Shown here: one piece after another, positions 8,712 to 18,932 of the stretch
How positions within the stretch are numbered: the stretch's first letter is position 1
Layout of the letters: every line of letters begins with the position of its first letter
Source of the DNA: an uncultured Bacteroides sp.
GTDB lineage: Bacteria; Bacteroidota; Bacteroidia; Bacteroidales; Bacteroidaceae
NCBI GenBank assembly: GCA_949285025.1
Contig: CASDXG010000096.1
Location: 210,981 to 274,980 of the forward strand
Direction of reading: 5' to 3'
Length of the DNA stretch: 64,000 nt
Translations under genes and position numbers: made by a program
Notes under the pieces: generated by a model
What the model was told of the DNA's origin: nothing
Databases searched by the model: none
The model's input: the letters and a program-made list of their open reading frames with translations, nothing else

Positions 8712-8763
8712 GATATTTTCTCTTTAATTATTCATTAATGTGGTAAAGTTATAAAAAACTTTG

Positions 8764-9531
8764 TTACCGTATAATGCCTCGTTGAGAATTTTCGATGAAA
8801 GAAATGATGTAGTTAATGTCGTCGGTCAAAGGAATTTCTTCCCGTATTTGTTGTAAAGCGTCTGTCACATTTTTCCCGCTGTTGTATATAATGCGATAGG
8901 CATTATGGATATTTTCTATCCGTTCGTTTGAGAATTCTTTTCTGCGCAGGCCGACAATGTTGATACCGGTGTAGGCGATGGGTTCACGTCCGGCAATGAT
9001 GTATGGAGGAATATCCTTACTGAATCGGCATCCGCCTTGAATCATTCCATATCCCCCTACATGGCAGAATTGGTGCATTAATACATTTGCACTGACGATT
9101 GCGTAATCGTCAACAATGACCTCACCCCCCATTTTTGTAGAGTTCCCTATGATGCAGTTATTTCCTATTAGTGTATCGTGCCCTACGTGTACGCTTTCCA
9201 TTAAGAGGTTATTGTTTCCTACGGCAGTTTTTCCTTTTGCAGCTGTTCCACGATTTATGGTAACATTCTCTCGGATTGTATTGTTATTGCCTATTTCTGC
9301 TGTTGTCTCTTCCCCTTTGAATTTTAAGTCTTGCGGAATTGCTCCGATGACAGCACCCGGAAATATGCGGTTGTTATCGCCTATACGGGAGCCGTAGAGA
9401 ATATTTACGTTGGGCATTATGACATTGTTATTACCTATTTCTACATTTTTGTCGATAAAGACAAAAGGGGCAATCTCTACGTTTTCACCGATTTTTGCAT
9501 CCGGGTGGATATAAGCTAATGGACTTATCAT
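8764..9531 (-). CDS. lpxA: Acyl-ACP--UDP-N-acetylglucosamine O-acyltransferase
   Basis: A 255-residue left-handed beta-helix enzyme, the first committed acylation of lipid A synthesis in the cytoplasm. Hexapeptide repeats run from about residue 5 to 190 (ISPLAYIHPDAKIGENVEIAP...). The catalytic His is in SVHVGHDTLIGNN, and HQFCHVGGYGMIQGG is a family marker. The C-terminal helical domain (KEFSNERIENIHNAYRII) is present. It starts 11 bases after the lpxC-fabZ stop. Confidence 0.97.
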   Translation of the reverse strand: MISPLAYIHPDAKIGENVEIAPFVFIDKNVEIGNNNVIMPNVNILYGSRIGDNNRIFPGAVIGAIPQDLKFKGEETTAEIGNNNTIRENVTINRGTAAKGKTAVGNNNLLMESVHVGHDTLIGNNCIIGNSTKMGGEVIVDDYAIVSANVLMHQFCHVGGYGMIQGGCRFSKDIPPYIIAGREPIAYTGINIVGLRRKEFSNERIENIHNAYRIIYNSGKNVTDALQQIREEIPLTDDINYIISFIENSQRGIIR

Positions 9532-9542
9532 GTGTAAATTCT

Positions 9543-10940
9543 TTATCTTTGTGGTTCTTGATTCTTTATAATTTGTGCCATAAACTCAGCTTCACAGACA
9601 ATCTTTTCGCCAACGAAAACATATCCTTTCATGGTTGAGATTCCGCGACGGATTGGAGCCATCAGTTCAACTCGGAATATTAACGTATCTCCGGGAACAA
9701 CTTTTTGCCGGAATTTCACGTTGTCTATTTTTAGAAAGTATGTTGAGTATTTCTCCGGCTCATCAACGGAATTTAATACCAATAATCCTCCCACTTGAGC
9801 CATTGCTTCTATCTGTAAGACTCCCGGCATGACAGGTTCCTGAGGGAAGTGTCCTTGGAAGAATGGTTCATTGGCTGTTACATTTTTCAAGCCCACAATG
9901 TGATTGGCCCCGATGGCAATTACTTTGTCTACCAGTTGGAACGGGTAGCGGTGTGGCAGTAATTCGCGGATGCGATTTACATCCATTATCGGGGTTTCGT
10001 TACAATTGTAGCTGGGAGCTTGTATTTCATGCAAGCGGATTTCCTTACGTATCTGGCGGGCAAATTTATTGTTTATGGTATGTCCCGGACGTGTAGCAAT
10101 GATGCGCCCCTTGATGGGTTTACCGATTAACGCCAAATCACCGATAATATCAAGCAGTTTATGGCGTGCCGGCTCGTTAGGCCATACAAGAGGGATATGG
10201 TTAATGTATCCCAACTGACTTGCGTCCATATGTGGAACGCCCATAACATCTGCCAGTTTATCGAAGTTCTCTTGTGTCATTTGCTTCTCGTAAATGACGA
10301 TGGCATTATCAAGATCTCCTCCTTTTATCAGGCCGGCATTAAGTAAAGGTTCTATTTCCCGTACAAAAACAAAAGTACGTGCCGATGCTATTTCTGTGGG
10401 GAAATTACTCATATCTTCGAGTGAAGCGTATTGATTTGTCAGTATCTTCGAATCGTAAGATATTAACGTGTTGATGCAAAAGTTGTCATCGGGCAGTACA
10501 ACGATAGAAGAACCGGAAGTCTCATCTCGAAACTCTATTTTCGATTTGATGATATAAAAATCTTTCGGTGCGTTTTGTTCTTCTATTCCTACGCGCTGGA
10601 TGCAGTCTACATATACTTTTGCACTTCCGTCTAGAATGGGAAGTTCCGGACCGTTTACTTGGATCAGGCAGTTGTCTATACCTGCCGCATAAAGAGCAGC
10701 CATTGCATGTTCTACAGTACTTATCTTTACTCCGTTCTTGGCGAGAACCGTTCCTCTGGTTGTATCGATTACGTTTTCTGCAACAGCATCGATGATGGGC
10801 TGATTGTCTAAATCAATTCTTTGTATTTTATACCCGTGATGTTCCGGGGCGGGATTGAATGTGACGGTGAGCTTTATTCCCGTGTGAAGCCCCTTCCCAT
10901 TCAGTGAAAAACTGCCTTTTAATGTCTGTTGTTTCAGCAT
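9543..10940 (-). CDS. lpxC-fabZ: Fused LpxC deacetylase / FabZ dehydratase
   Basis: A 465-residue fusion. Residues 1-300 are UDP-3-O-acyl-GlcNAc deacetylase: STVEHAMAALYAAGIDN, HKLLDIIGDLALIG and GHTINNKFAR give the zinc and catalytic residues. Residues 315-465 are the hot-dog dehydratase FabZ: LLPHRYPFQLVDKV carries the catalytic His and GHFPQEPVMPGVLQIEAMAQ the catalytic Glu. The fusion is a known trait of Bacteroidetes; it joins a committed lipid A step to supply of hydroxyacyl chains. It lies between lpxD (4-base gap) and lpxA. Confidence 0.97.
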   Translation of the reverse strand: MLKQQTLKGSFSLNGKGLHTGIKLTVTFNPAPEHHGYKIQRIDLDNQPIIDAVAENVIDTTRGTVLAKNGVKISTVEHAMAALYAAGIDNCLIQVNGPELPILDGSAKVYVDCIQRVGIEEQNAPKDFYIIKSKIEFRDETSGSSIVVLPDDNFCINTLISYDSKILTNQYASLEDMSNFPTEIASARTFVFVREIEPLLNAGLIKGGDLDNAIVIYEKQMTQENFDKLADVMGVPHMDASQLGYINHIPLVWPNEPARHKLLDIIGDLALIGKPIKGRIIATRPGHTINNKFARQIRKEIRLHEIQAPSYNCNETPIMDVNRIRELLPHRYPFQLVDKVIAIGANHIVGLKNVTANEPFFQGHFPQEPVMPGVLQIEAMAQVGGLLVLNSVDEPEKYSTYFLKIDNVKFRQKVVPGDTLIFRVELMAPIRRGISTMKGYVFVGEKIVCEAEFMAQIIKNQEPQR

Positions 10941-10944
10941 GGGA

Positions 10945-11985
10945 TTATTTATTTAATTGTTGTTTTAGTGTTTCTATCTCCTTTTTCAGGCGTTCAAGTT
11001 CGCTGTACATATCGGGAAGTTTTTTGAAAATAACCGATGACCGGGCGAATTGTTTCGGCTCTATGGCCGGATAACCCATTAAAGTTTGTCCGGATTTTGT
11101 GTTTCCCGGTATTCCTGATTGGGCTCCTATTGTGACGTGATCGCCAACTTCGATGTGTCCTGCCACGCCGACTTGTCCTGCGAATTGACACCATTCGCCG
11201 ATTTTTGTAGAGCCGGCGATTCCGGTTTGCGAGGCGATTACTGTATTGCTTCCTATTTCTACGTTGTGTGCAATTTGAATTAAGTTGTCAAGTTTGGCCC
11301 CTTTACGTATGATTGTTGCTGCCATTGTGGAGCGGTCTACGCAGGTATTTGCTCCTATTTCTACGTTGTCTTCAATGATGACGATACCTATTTGTGGTAT
11401 TTTTTCGAATCCTTCAGGTGAGGGAGCGAATCCGAAGCCGTCAGCTCCGATGACGCATCCGCCGTGAAGTATGCAGTTGTTGCCTATACGACAGTCGTGA
11501 TAGATTGTAACGTGGGGATAAAGTGTGGTATTGTTTCCTACTTTAGCATGGCTTCCTACGGTTACGTGTGGATGGATATAGGCGTTGTCTCCGATTTCAG
11601 CTCCATCTTCTATGCATGCGAACGGGGCGATATATACATTTTCCCCTATTTTAGCGCTTGGCGCAACCGAGGCTAACGGGTCGATTCCTGTTTTCTTCGT
11701 TTTGCTTGCTTCGTATAATGTCATGAGTTTTGCCAAGCATTCATATGCGTTCTCTACTTTAATCAGAGTAGGTCTTACCGCTCTTTCCGGTTCGAAATCT
11801 TTATTGACAAGCACTATCGACGCCTGAGTATCATATATATAATGTGTATATTTAGGATTTGATAGAAAAGAAATTGCTCCGGGAACGCCGTTTTCTATTG
11901 TCGCAAACGTATGGACTTTCACATTTTCATCTCCGCATATTGTTCCTTTTACATATTCTGCTATTTGTTTGGCTGAAAACTCCAT
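10945..11985 (-). CDS. lpxD: UDP-3-O-acylglucosamine N-acyltransferase
   Basis: A 346-residue LpxD. The N-terminal uridine-binding domain (about 1-100) has [23 protein letters not shown]; the beta-helix (about 105-310) has [21 protein letters not shown] and the catalytic His in [13 protein letters not shown]; a C-terminal helix ([17 protein letters not shown]) completes the trimer-stabilising end. It is the first gene of the lpxD-lpxC/fabZ-lpxA cluster. In many Bacteroides an HD-family gene precedes lpxD; here pyrF, ending in its own terminator, does. The leader 11986-12160 is AT-rich with no clean promoter match. Confidence 0.97.
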   Translation of the reverse strand: MEFSAKQIAEYVKGTICGDENVKVHTFATIENGVPGAISFLSNPKYTHYIYDTQASIVLVNKDFEPERAVRPTLIKVENAYECLAKLMTLYEASKTKKTGIDPLASVAPSAKIGENVYIAPFACIEDGAEIGDNAYIHPHVTVGSHAKVGNNTTLYPHVTIYHDCRIGNNCILHGGCVIGADGFGFAPSPEGFEKIPQIGIVIIEDNVEIGANTCVDRSTMAATIIRKGAKLDNLIQIAHNVEIGSNTVIASQTGIAGSTKIGEWCQFAGQVGVAGHIEVGDHVTIGAQSGIPGNTKSGQTLMGYPAIEPKQFARSSVIFKKLPDMYSELERLKKEIETLKQQLNK

Positions 11986-12161
11986 AACCTTATATTCTTT
12001 TTATTTTTTCTTTTTCTGTGAACTGTTTTTTCTGTCTTCTCGGAATGAGAAATTCTTTAATTATGCAAATTACGTATATTTTTTTTATATATCCGTCTAA
12101 AAAGGCAATTATTTCTCATTTTGACCTCTGAAGAGAGGGAAAAGAGTGCGTATATGGTAAT

Positions 12162-12207
12162 AAAAAACACCGCTCCCGCATTGAATGATATGGGAACGGT
12201 GTTTTTT
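12162..12207. terminator. Terminator downstream of pyrF
   Basis: CACCG pairs with CGGTG, extended inward by CCC/GGG, with A6 on one side and T6 on the other, so it can work in both directions. It separates pyrF from the lpx operon that follows on the same strand. Confidence 0.85.
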
Positions 12208-12221
12208 AAAGGTCGATATGT

Positions 12222-13046
12222 TTATAAAATTCGTTTCAGGATTTCGCTCATTTGTTGCTGTACTTTTTGCGCTTCTTCGCCGGCTTTTTCTGCAAATTTC
12301 TCGGTTTTGTCGGCATAAATAATAGCACGGCTTGAGTTGACTATCAGTCCGCATTCGTCAGTCATTCCGTATCGGCAGACTTCCTCAAGGGAGCCGCCTT
12401 GTGCGCCGATGCCGGGAACCAGCAGGAAATGTTTGGGCGCAATCTTACGGATATCTTCAAACATGCGGCCTTGTGTGGCGCCTACTACATACATCATATT
12501 CGTATCGTTTGCCCATTCTTGCGATTTGCGTAATACTTTCTCGAAGAGGCGTTCTCCGCTTTCATCCGTTGTCAGTTGGAAGTCGTGTGAACCTTTATTA
12601 GATGTCAATGCCAGTAAGATAACCCATTTCCCTTCGTATGTCAGGAAAGGAGTCACGCTGTCTTCCCCCATATATGGTGCTACGGTAACAGCGTCTATGC
12701 TGAGTTCTTCGAAAAATGTGCGGGCATACATGGCCGAAGTATTGCCGATATCTCCGCGCTTTGCATCGGCTATGATGAACTGGTCGGGATAATTCTTTTT
12801 GATATATTCTACGGTTTTCTCAAAAGCAATCCAGCCTTTTACACCCATGCTTTCATAAAAAGCAAGATTCGGCTTGTATGCAATACAGAAAGGGGCGGTA
12901 GCATCGATAATGGCCTTGTTGAAAGCAAAAACAGGGTCTGTTTCTTTTAGCAGATGTTCCGGAATCTTTTTTATGTCGGTATCCAGTCCTACGCAGAGGA
13001 AAGACGATTTTTTCTTGATGTTTTCAAATAATTCTTGCTTGTTCAT
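12222..13046 (-). CDS. pyrF: Orotidine 5'-phosphate decarboxylase (type 2)
   Basis: A 274-residue OMP decarboxylase, the last step of UMP synthesis. [14 protein letters not shown] and the catalytic [14 protein letters not shown] (Lys-Asp charged network) are present, as is the C-terminal phosphate-binding region [14 protein letters not shown]. The length is that of the longer type 2 enzymes. It starts 5 bases after the DUF4153 stop, as the last gene of purM-prfA-DUF4153-pyrF. Purine and pyrimidine genes thus share one transcript with a translation factor. Confidence 0.97.
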   Translation of the reverse strand: MNKQELFENIKKKSSFLCVGLDTDIKKIPEHLLKETDPVFAFNKAIIDATAPFCIAYKPNLAFYESMGVKGWIAFEKTVEYIKKNYPDQFIIADAKRGDIGNTSAMYARTFFEELSIDAVTVAPYMGEDSVTPFLTYEGKWVILLALTSNKGSHDFQLTTDESGERLFEKVLRKSQEWANDTNMMYVVGATQGRMFEDIRKIAPKHFLLVPGIGAQGGSLEEVCRYGMTDECGLIVNSSRAIIYADKTEKFAEKAGEEAQKVQQQMSEILKRIL

Positions 13047-13051
13047 AGGTT

Positions 13052-14770
13052 TTATTTGTTAATTGTTTGTATTTCGTTGTGATAAAGTTCACCTTCTATC
13101 GTGATGCTTACTCTTCCGTTTGTATCTGCATACGCGTATTTGTAAAAATCACATCCGGACATGACGAACACATTGTCGGTGCGTGTCTTTAATGGCGGCG
13201 AGACAATGCTGTCGTTTTTATCTAACGTACGTAGCATTTCAAGCGGAATGCATACCGTATCGTTTGCAAAGTTCAGAGCGATGCGTAATGTATCTGTTTG
13301 TGAAACTTCCTGAACAGCACGGATACGGGTGCAATATCGGAACCCTTTGGGTACCGTTGTTGTGATGTTATAAGGCCGGTTATAGCCGAGATATTCCGAT
13401 TCGGCGGTTATCGTATCTATACTGAATTTATAGAAATCTATGCTGGCATCCACCAAGTCGTTGATGCTTCCCTCATCGAACCAATCGTGTAAATATTTGA
13501 TTTTATCGTTTATTTGCGCAGCCTCATAAGCGGGAAATGATTTTAACCACGCATCGTACACCTCTTCCGATAGAGGAAGTTTTTCCAAACCGCTTCGTTC
13601 CAGTTCTTTCTTTATCTCGTTGCGTAGCGTGGTGCGTGTAATGCTTGCATAGTTGACAGGCAGGACTGATGTCAGTAAGAATACGGCGGAGAATGAAATG
13701 GGAATCCAACTTATGCGTTTGGCTCTTCCTTTGAATAGTCCGATGCATACGAAATAAAACCACAGATTCAGCGTAGCCAGGTATAAACGATTTATTGTGA
13801 TGCCGTAATCGTTGAAACGGCGTATGATGCCGATGCTCATCAGCAGGAGTAGGGGCAGAATCAAAATGGGGAGCCAGCGTACGGTTTGTTCTTTCCATTT
13901 CAGGGAGTTTTGCATGCGGGACGGATAAAGTCCGTATTCTATAACGAGGCAAAAGAGCATGAGGATAACGACCGGCCATGAAACCCAGCCGTTGGGCAAC
14001 TCCCAAGCAAGCAGGATACGGAACAAATAGACGTAAAGAACGAATAAATATCCTCCGGTGAGCGGAAGAAACAGATAGCGGATTACGCCGTTTTGAAAGT
14101 TCGTGGCATGAATGGTATGGTTATGTTTTGCTCTTCCTTGCGGCAGCAAACCGAGAAACAGCAGCATGGAAAGCAATACAAGACATAATACGAGAACGTA
14201 AAGATAGCATGTGTGACTGACCGGTATTTCGAAAAGTTTGTGGAGAGAAAGGATCAAGAGGCAAATTCCTCCGCACATGATTCCTCCGACTGTGAGTGAA
14301 AGTGAGGCACTGTATATGACGCTTTGTGTGAAATTCCATATCGGAATATCATCCTTATCGCGGAAAAATGAGAGAAAGAATATGGAAAGCACAATGCCCA
14401 ATAAAGCTGCTCCATGTGCAATGGCAAGTTCGATGTTTTTTGTATCGCACGCATTATATAAAAAGATGGCATCGGCTACCAACAGCAAATGCGATATGCA
14501 TTGTACGATGATTCTTGTTTTTTTACTTCTTACTTCTTCCGACCACAAATGAAGACTTAATGAAAGGCATGTTCCTACGGATAGATAGTATCCTAAGATT
14601 ACCAGAAAATGTTCGTCTTGTTGTGTCCCTTTTTCGGGGATTAAGTAACAAAAGTAGATTGTGAGCGCAATGGAAAATGCCACAGTCGTAGGGAAACGTA
14701 CAATGCATTTGCGGAGTATTTCCTTGAGATTGCAGAGGAAAGAAGTGATTTGTCGTTTTACGGTTGTCAT
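13052..14770 (-). CDS. DUF4153-type polytopic membrane protein
   Basis: A 572-residue protein with about 11-12 predicted membrane helices in residues 20-360 (for example [42 protein letters not shown]), then a soluble C-terminal domain of about 180 residues. This is the layout of the DUF4153 family common in Bacteroidetes. No enzymatic motif is recognised. The frame is open upstream to a GTG at 14812 inside the prfA end; I prefer the ATG at 14770 ([11 protein letters not shown]), which leaves a 31-base gap after prfA. Function unknown. Confidence 0.8.
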   Translation of the reverse strand: MTTVKRQITSFLCNLKEILRKCIVRFPTTVAFSIALTIYFCYLIPEKGTQQDEHFLVILGYYLSVGTCLSLSLHLWSEEVRSKKTRIIVQCISHLLLVADAIFLYNACDTKNIELAIAHGAALLGIVLSIFFLSFFRDKDDIPIWNFTQSVIYSASLSLTVGGIMCGGICLLILSLHKLFEIPVSHTCYLYVLVLCLVLLSMLLFLGLLPQGRAKHNHTIHATNFQNGVIRYLFLPLTGGYLFVLYVYLFRILLAWELPNGWVSWPVVILMLFCLVIEYGLYPSRMQNSLKWKEQTVRWLPILILPLLLLMSIGIIRRFNDYGITINRLYLATLNLWFYFVCIGLFKGRAKRISWIPISFSAVFLLTSVLPVNYASITRTTLRNEIKKELERSGLEKLPLSEEVYDAWLKSFPAYEAAQINDKIKYLHDWFDEGSINDLVDASIDFYKFSIDTITAESEYLGYNRPYNITTTVPKGFRYCTRIRAVQEVSQTDTLRIALNFANDTVCIPLEMLRTLDKNDSIVSPPLKTRTDNVFVMSGCDFYKYAYADTNGRVSITIEGELYHNEIQTINK

Positions 14771-14801
14771 GGCGTAGAAAGATTTGGTAAAAATATCTCG
14801 T

Positions 14802-15911
14802 TTAAAATTCACTTTCCTTTAAGCGCTCGGCATTTTCTGCCACGATGAGGTGGTCTATACAATCCTGTATGTTCCCGTCCATAAAGGCAGGAAGATTGTA
14901 CATGGTATAGTTGATGCGGTGATCGGTTACGCGTCCTTGCGGATAATTATAGGTACGTATCTTGGCGGAACGGTCGCCGGTGCTGACCATTGTTTTGCGT
15001 CTTGATGCGATATCATCGATGTATTTTTGGTGCTCTTTGTCGTATATGAATGTCCGTAAACGCGCAAGTGCCCGTTCTTTGTTCTTTGGTTGGTCTCGGG
15101 TTTCAGTGCATTCTATGAGGATTTCCTCTACGATTCCGGTATTGGGATTCTTCCAATTGTAGCGAAGGCGCACTCCCGATTCCACTTTGTTTACGTTTTG
15201 TCCTCCGGCTCCTCCGCTTCGGAACGTATCCCATTTAATTTCTCCTTCATTAATTTCTACGTCGAATGGCTCGGCTTCCGGCAAAACGGCAACAGAAGCG
15301 GCTGAAGTATGGATGCGTCCCTGTGTTTCTGTTACGGGAACCCGCTGAACTCTGTGTACGCCCGATTCGTATTTCAGCGTTCCATATACCTTTTCTCCCG
15401 TAACGGAACAGATAATTTCTTTGAAGCCTCCGCCGGCTCCTTCGTTATAACTGGAGACTTCCAGTTTCCATCCTTTCAAATTGCAGTACCGGGAATACAT
15501 GCGAAACAGGTCGCCTGCGAAGATTGCCGCCTCGTCTCCTCCTGTTCCTCCGCGGATTTCCAGAATTGCGTTCCGGTCATCCTGAGGGTCGGAAGGTACG
15601 AGCAACAGTTTGATTTTTTCTTCTATCTCGGGAATGCGAGTTTCGCACCGGGAAACTTCCTCACGGGCAATCTCTTTCATTTCCGGATCGTTCTCATTCA
15701 TCATCAACCGGGCTTCCTTCAAGTTGCTCAGGCATTGCACATATTCTTTACGTGCCTGCACGATGTCTCCCAGTTCTTTGTATTCTTTGGTGAGTCTGAT
15801 GTAGCGCTTTTGGTCGGAAATAACCGTCGGGTCGCTAATCAAGGTGGAAACTTCGTCGAAACGTATTACTAAGTTGTTTAATTTTTCCAGTAATGTATTG
15901 TTTTCTGCCAT
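14802..15911 (-). CDS. prfA: Peptide chain release factor 1
   Basis: A 369-residue RF1. The stop-codon reading tripeptide is in VHRVQRVPVTETQGRIHTSA (PxT type, recognising UAA and UAG), and the peptidyl-transferase motif is SGGAGGQNVNKVESGVRLRY (GGQ). N-terminal helical domain (residues 1-100) and C-terminal domain are complete. It lies 20 bases after purM and before a DUF4153 gene in one operon. Confidence 0.98.
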   Translation of the reverse strand: MAENNTLLEKLNNLVIRFDEVSTLISDPTVISDQKRYIRLTKEYKELGDIVQARKEYVQCLSNLKEARLMMNENDPEMKEIAREEVSRCETRIPEIEEKIKLLLVPSDPQDDRNAILEIRGGTGGDEAAIFAGDLFRMYSRYCNLKGWKLEVSSYNEGAGGGFKEIICSVTGEKVYGTLKYESGVHRVQRVPVTETQGRIHTSAASVAVLPEAEPFDVEINEGEIKWDTFRSGGAGGQNVNKVESGVRLRYNWKNPNTGIVEEILIECTETRDQPKNKERALARLRTFIYDKEHQKYIDDIASRRKTMVSTGDRSAKIRTYNYPQGRVTDHRINYTMYNLPAFMDGNIQDCIDHLIVAENAERLKESEF

Positions 15912-15931
15912 GCGGAGATTTTAAAAGGACT

Positions 15932-17101
15932 TTAGTATTTGAATTCACCGAATTCGCTGCGAATGATTAATTCTTTATGGTCGCATGCTTCAATGCGGCC
16001 GATAATGCGTGCGTCGATGTTGAATGATTTACTGACGGCAATTACTTCTTCTGCGTGTTCCGGTGCGAGGTATACTTCCAGACGATGGCCCATGTTGAAC
16101 ACTTTATACATTTCTTCCCATTCTGTTCCGCTCTGTTCTTTGATGGTTTTAAATAAAGGCGGAACCGGGAACAGGTTATCTTTTATTACACGGCACTTAT
16201 CGTTTACAAAGTGCAGTACCTTTGTTTGTGCTCCTCCGGAGCAGTGAACCATTCCGTGTATCTGCGGACGTAATGTATCCAATAGTTTTTTCACTACCGG
16301 AGCATAAGTACGTGTGGGGGAGAGGACAAGCTTCCCTGCATTGACGGGTGAGCCTTCAACGCTATCGGTAAGCTTGAGTTTTCCGCTGTATACCAGCTCT
16401 TCCGGAACCGATTTGTCATAACTTTCCGGATATTTTTCTGCGAGATATTTGGCAAACACATCGTGACGTGCACTGGTCAGTCCGTTACTTCCCATTCCTC
16501 CGTTGTATTCTTTCTCATAAGTAGCTTGTCCGAAAGAAGCCAATCCCACAATTACGTCTCCCGGACGAATGTTTGCATTATCTATTACGTCGGAGCGTTT
16601 CATGCGGCATGTCACTGTACTGTCTACAATAATTGTGCGAACAAGGTCGCCGACATCGGCAGTTTCACCACCTGTTGCATAAACTCCTATGCCCATATTC
16701 CGAAGCTCTGCCAGTAATTCGTCTGTTCCGTTTATGATAGCCGAAATCACTTCTCCGGGAATCAACAGTTTGTTGCGTCCTATTGTTGACGATACAAGAA
16801 TATTATCTACGGCGCCTACGCAAAGCAGGTCGTCGATATTCATGATTAAAGCATCCTGTGCAATGCCTTTCCAAACGGAAAGGTCGCCTGTTTCTTTCCA
16901 ATACATGTATGCCAACGACGATTTGGTTCCTGCTCCGTCTGCATGCATGATGTTGCAATATTCAGGATCTCCGCCTAAAATGTCGGGGATAATTTTGCAA
17001 AATGCATTGGGGAAAATTCCTTTATCAATGTTTTTTATGGCGTTATGTACATCTTCTTTTGATGCCGATACGCCGCGTTGCATATATCGTTGATTGCTCA
17101 T
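15932..17101 (-). CDS. purM: Phosphoribosylformylglycinamidine cyclo-ligase (AIR synthase)
   Basis: A 389-residue PurM-family protein: an ATP-dependent ring closure making aminoimidazole ribotide. The N-terminus has the conserved DGAGTKSSLAYMYW and NIDDLLCVGA; GGETADVGDLVRT and GLASFGQATYEKEYNGGMGSNGLTSAR are the family's ATP and substrate loops. It is longer than the roughly 345-residue E. coli enzyme, as is usual in Bacteroidetes. It heads the purM-prfA-DUF4153-pyrF operon, with a -7 match at 17139-17146. Confidence 0.93.
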   Translation of the reverse strand: MSNQRYMQRGVSASKEDVHNAIKNIDKGIFPNAFCKIIPDILGGDPEYCNIMHADGAGTKSSLAYMYWKETGDLSVWKGIAQDALIMNIDDLLCVGAVDNILVSSTIGRNKLLIPGEVISAIINGTDELLAELRNMGIGVYATGGETADVGDLVRTIIVDSTVTCRMKRSDVIDNANIRPGDVIVGLASFGQATYEKEYNGGMGSNGLTSARHDVFAKYLAEKYPESYDKSVPEELVYSGKLKLTDSVEGSPVNAGKLVLSPTRTYAPVVKKLLDTLRPQIHGMVHCSGGAQTKVLHFVNDKCRVIKDNLFPVPPLFKTIKEQSGTEWEEMYKVFNMGHRLEVYLAPEHAEEVIAVSKSFNIDARIIGRIEACDHKELIIRSEFGEFKY

Positions 17102-17138
17102 GAGAAGTGAATGAATAATTTGATTTCTTTTTTATTTG

Positions 17139-17146
17139 CAAATGTA
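17139..17146 (-). promoter_or_regulatory. -7 element for the purM operon
   Basis: On the minus strand TACATTTG matches TAnnTTTG, 38 bases before the purM ATG. The -33 element is weak. Confidence 0.55.
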
Positions 17147-17188
17147 ATGAATATTTCGTTTACATCCTATATCGGATGCGTGATAATG

Positions 17189-18850
17189 CTACCGTATAAT
17201 GATACCTACAGGTTGTCGGATTCCATCGGGGCTTTCTATAAAAACACGGAAGAATCCTTTGCCGAAGCTTTCGGGGATTTGTGGAGAAGCTTTCGGGCTT
17301 TTTAGTAAATCGCTTCCTGTGGCGTCGGTAATGACCAACTTATGTCGGGAAGGAACCGGAGGTAAAGTTTGCAGAACGGGGAGGTCATCGTCGGCCGGTT
17401 TGTTTACAGGTGTGGGCAAACTTTCGTTTCCATACCGGTCTACTGCCGTTATTGTCCAATAAAGCTTGTCGGTGAATGAAGAAGAAGCCCGGTGTGTATA
17501 TATGGTATCTTCGTAATGTGCTTCTACGATGTTAGAACTGTTTTCTATGTCTACCGGATATGTATCGGAAGCATAGACACGATAAAATATGGTGGTCGGG
17601 CTATTGTCTGTAGACGGTTTCCATTGGATTTTTGTTTGCAGTTTTTCTCTTTCAGTGGAAATGAGTACAGGAATTGAGGGGGGAATTGTGTCGAGACGGT
17701 TCATCGGAGGAATTGCTGCCGGATAAGGATAAATGAAATTTTTTAATTGTCCGAGAACTCCTTTTGTGTCATCCATGAGAAAACTGTTCCTGAAGAAGGC
17801 TTGTCCGTCGGTTTTTATTTTACGGGAAAAGGAGATCTGTCGGAGAATTTCATCAATGTCCCAGTCTTGTTCTTCCGGATGCAGGAAATAAAGGCCTAAT
17901 CCCGGTATTATCCACCGTCCGTTTTTGTTTTCTTCCCAATTGAGGGCGAATGGGAAAAATTGATTGCCTTTAAAATAAATCATGGGAAATAAGGCATCTT
18001 GTATGCCTTCTTCCAGCCATTTTTGTGCGTCTTGGCAGGCCGTTTCATAAGCATTCCAACGTTTGGTGCTGTAACGAGGCATGTCTTTGTATTTCCCGAT
18101 GGGAGAACTGCTGACCTTGACCCAAGGCTTTATGCTTTTTACTTCGGTGTAAAGTCGGCGAACAATGCGCGTGATGTTGTTTCTTCTCCATTGCTTTAAG
18201 TCCTGTTCTCTTTTCTGTTTTTTGAACGAACTGCGGTCGAAGCTTTCATTTATTCTCTCCGGGTAGCGAATATAATCAAGGTGAATGCCATCAACATCGT
18301 ATTGCATTACAATTTCTTTTACGATGGACGCAAGATAACGGTCCGTCTCAGGATTTGCTGGATCTAAATACCATTGTCCGTTGTATTGCTTGCATATTTG
18401 GGGATGCCTTTTTGTAACGGCATTTTTCCCTAATCGTTTTATTTGGCGGTTGCTGCCTAATGGAATTGTTACTATCCATGCGTGGAGCTCAAGACCGCGT
18501 TTATGGCACTCGTCGATGGCGAATCGTAAGGGGTCGTATCCGGGCGATTTACCCGGAACTCCGCTAAGCGATTCAGTGAAGGGCTCGAATTTTGAAGGAT
18601 AGATTACGTCTCCTCTTAACCGGGTCTGGAATAATATAGTGTTGAAGTTCGCTTCTTTCAGTTTGTCCAGTATTGAGCAAAGTTCACGTTTCTGGGCTTC
18701 TATACCGGCAGGAGTCGTGGCTCTTTGGGTAGGCCAGTCTAATCCTCCGAGAGTTGTCAGCCATGTTGCACGTATTTCATGCTTGGGTTGCGCGTATCCG
18801 GCAATAAAGAATGTAAGAAAGAGAAATATGGAAAGGATATGTTTGTGCAT
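17189..18850 (-). CDS. Exported glycoside hydrolase-like 10 (GHL10, DUF187) protein with FN3-like domain
   Basis: A 553-residue exported protein. The signal peptide MHKHILSIFLFLTFFIAGYAQ has no lipobox Cys. Residues 25-370 form a TIM barrel of the GHL10/DUF187 group: HEIRATWLTTLGGLDWP, NTILFQTRLRGDVIYPSKFEP, GLELHAWIVTIP and DGIHLDYIRYP are hallmark strands. Residues 385-475 look like a fibronectin type III domain (TKIQWKPSTDNSPTTIFYRV). The family is thought to act on cell-wall-like or other glycans, but its activity is unsettled. It is divergent from cstA. Confidence 0.88.
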   Translation of the reverse strand: MHKHILSIFLFLTFFIAGYAQPKHEIRATWLTTLGGLDWPTQRATTPAGIEAQKRELCSILDKLKEANFNTILFQTRLRGDVIYPSKFEPFTESLSGVPGKSPGYDPLRFAIDECHKRGLELHAWIVTIPLGSNRQIKRLGKNAVTKRHPQICKQYNGQWYLDPANPETDRYLASIVKEIVMQYDVDGIHLDYIRYPERINESFDRSSFKKQKREQDLKQWRRNNITRIVRRLYTEVKSIKPWVKVSSSPIGKYKDMPRYSTKRWNAYETACQDAQKWLEEGIQDALFPMIYFKGNQFFPFALNWEENKNGRWIIPGLGLYFLHPEEQDWDIDEILRQISFSRKIKTDGQAFFRNSFLMDDTKGVLGQLKNFIYPYPAAIPPMNRLDTIPPSIPVLISTEREKLQTKIQWKPSTDNSPTTIFYRVYASDTYPVDIENSSNIVEAHYEDTIYTHRASSSFTDKLYWTITAVDRYGNESLPTPVNKPADDDLPVLQTLPPVPSRHKLVITDATGSDLLKSPKASPQIPESFGKGFFRVFIESPDGIRQPVGIIIR

Positions 18851-18899
18851 ATAAATGAAAAATTATTTTGCAAAGATAGAGACTAATCGCGATATTTCG

Positions 18900-18907
18900 T
18901 ATTTTTG
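18900..18907 (+). promoter_or_regulatory. Candidate -7 element for cstA
   Basis: TATTTTTG matches TAnnTTTG. It lies after an in-frame ATG at 18855 and 25 bases before the GTG at 18933, which argues for the later start. No good -33 element is at the right distance. Confidence 0.45.
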
Positions 18908-18932
18908 CCCGATTAAACAAAAAAATAAAATT

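Noticed and set aside
17111-17305. 64-codon plus-strand frame between purM and the GHL10 gene
   Set aside because: It is mostly antisense to the end of the GHL10 gene and covers the purM leader; no support as a gene.
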